Source of the DNA: Desulfocapsa sp. | GTDB taxonomy: Bacteria; Desulfobacterota; Desulfobulbia; Desulfobulbales; Desulfocapsaceae | Assembly: GCA_029935135.1 (NCBI GenBank) | Contig: JAOZKX010000132.1 | Location: 1-6,370 of the forward strand | Length of the DNA stretch: 6,370 bases | Reading direction: 5' to 3' | Shown here: piece by piece, positions 5,751 through 6,370 of the stretch | How the letters are laid out: each line of letters begins with the position of its first letter | Position numbering within the stretch: the stretch's first letter is position 1 | Made by a program: the position numbers and the translations under genes | The notes under the pieces: model-generated | The model's input: the letters and a program-made list of their open reading frames with translations, nothing else | Databases searched by the model: none | What the model was told of the DNA's origin: nothing

Positions 5751-6370
5751 TTAGTCCCTGTATTCTCCGAAGATCTCACGGAGAATGGAACAGATTTCCC
5801 CAAGACTTGCATATTCCCGAACGGCTGCAATAATTGGTTCCATAAGATTGTCTCCGGACTGTGCAGCAATCTTTAATGCTGCAAGTGTATTCTCCACTGC
5901 CTTGTTGTCCCTCTGACTGCGGATCTGCTGCAGGCCGGTTACCTGCGCATTTTCAACTTTTGGATCAACACGGAGCAGTTCCGGCTTCTCTTCGTCATCT
6001 ATCTGGAATTTATTGACTCCGACGATGACCCGTTCTCCAGATTCTACCTCTTTTTGATAGTCGTAGGCCGCCTGTTCGATCTGGCGTTGAATAAACCCGT
6101 CCTCAATGCACTGGACGACTCCACCGGCCTTCTCTATTTTAGAGATAAGATCTTCTGCGGCCAGTTCAATGGAATCTGTAAGCTGTTCGATATAGTATGA
6201 TCCGGCAAAGGGATCGACTGTGTCGGCAACACCGGACTCATGGGCGATGATCTGCTGGGTGCGAAGGGCCGTACGAACCGAGTCCTCTGTGGGCAGAGAC
6301 AGTGCTTCATCCCGAGAGTTTGTGTGCAGGCTCTGGGTGCCGCCAAGTACTGCGGCCAGGGCCTGTAGTG
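5751..6370 (-). CDS. Methylmalonyl-CoA mutase catalytic (large) subunit, C-terminal 205 residues; gene enters from the right edge
   Basis: The B12-dependent mutase interconverts succinyl-CoA and (R)-methylmalonyl-CoA, the carbon-skeleton step of propionate formation or oxidation. The visible part includes [15 protein letters not shown] and [19 protein letters not shown] of the TIM-barrel, then [11 protein letters not shown], and later [10 protein letters not shown], all typical of the family. The chain stops at [18 protein letters not shown], exactly where single-chain mutases begin their linker to the cobalamin domain. This is therefore the separate catalytic subunit of the split type found in archaea and many anaerobes, and a small B12-binding subunit should be encoded elsewhere. 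It ends 2 nt before pta. Isobutyryl-CoA mutase large subunits are close relatives, and the substrate-deciding residues lie outside this fragment, so the substrate is likely but not proven. Confidence 0.94.
   Translation of the reverse strand, partial: LQALAAVLGGTQSLHTNSRDEALSLPTEDSVRTALRTQQIIAHESGVADTVDPFAGSYYIEQLTDSIELAAEDLISKIEKAGGVVQCIEDGFIQRQIEQAAYDYQKEVESGERVIVGVNKFQIDDEEKPELLRVDPKVENAQVTGLQQIRSQRDNKAVENTLAALKIAAQSGDNLMEPIIAAVREYASLGEICSILREIFGEYRD

Overview
The window looks like a chromosomal segment of an anaerobic, respiratory, Gram-negative bacterium. A sulfate-reducing or related member of the Desulfobacterota (Desulfobulbales-like) is the best guess. The pointers are a periplasmic nitrate reductase locus, a long three-domain phosphotransacetylase coupled to the catalytic subunit of a split methylmalonyl-CoA mutase, and an accessory region holding a toxin-antitoxin pair and a small mobile repeat. 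This taxonomic guess rests on gene content recalled from memory, not on a search.

Layout. Nearly everything reads on the minus strand. At the left edge is the start of napA (Tat-exported molybdenum nitrate reductase, cut by the window), preceded by its chaperone gene napD and a possible promoter at 572-601. Divergent from it, on the plus strand, is the decayed remnant of an ABC-F ATPase gene (about 728-1312). It lacks its N-terminal half, has a ruined Walker A and carries an internal deletion that removed Walker B and the H-loop. Next comes a complete RelE toxin gene (1432-1716) and its antitoxin gene (1706-1960), overlapping by 11 bp, with a good sigma70-like promoter. The antitoxin is a hybrid: Phd/YefM-like in front and RelB-like at the tail.

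The gene-poor stretch 1961-2397 holds the most unusual item. It is a 195-bp element (2102-2296) with perfect 23-bp terminal inverted repeats and a flanking 9-bp direct repeat that looks like a target-site duplication. A second, GC-rich 26-bp inverted repeat with a structured loop is nested inside it. It encodes no protein and behaves like a MITE, a non-autonomous transposable element.

The right half is an apparent operon read right to left. The end of a methylmalonyl-CoA mutase catalytic subunit (5751-6370) is followed after 2 nt by pta (3646-5748), and after a further 93 nt by a family 2 glycosyltransferase with TPR-like repeats (2398-3552). The mutase and Pta both act on acyl-CoA intermediates (succinyl/methylmalonyl-CoA and acetyl-CoA/acetyl phosphate), so their coupling fits propionate and acetate metabolism. 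The glycosyltransferase is probably a cell-surface function that happens to follow them.

No tRNA, rRNA, CRISPR array or convincing intrinsic terminator was seen.
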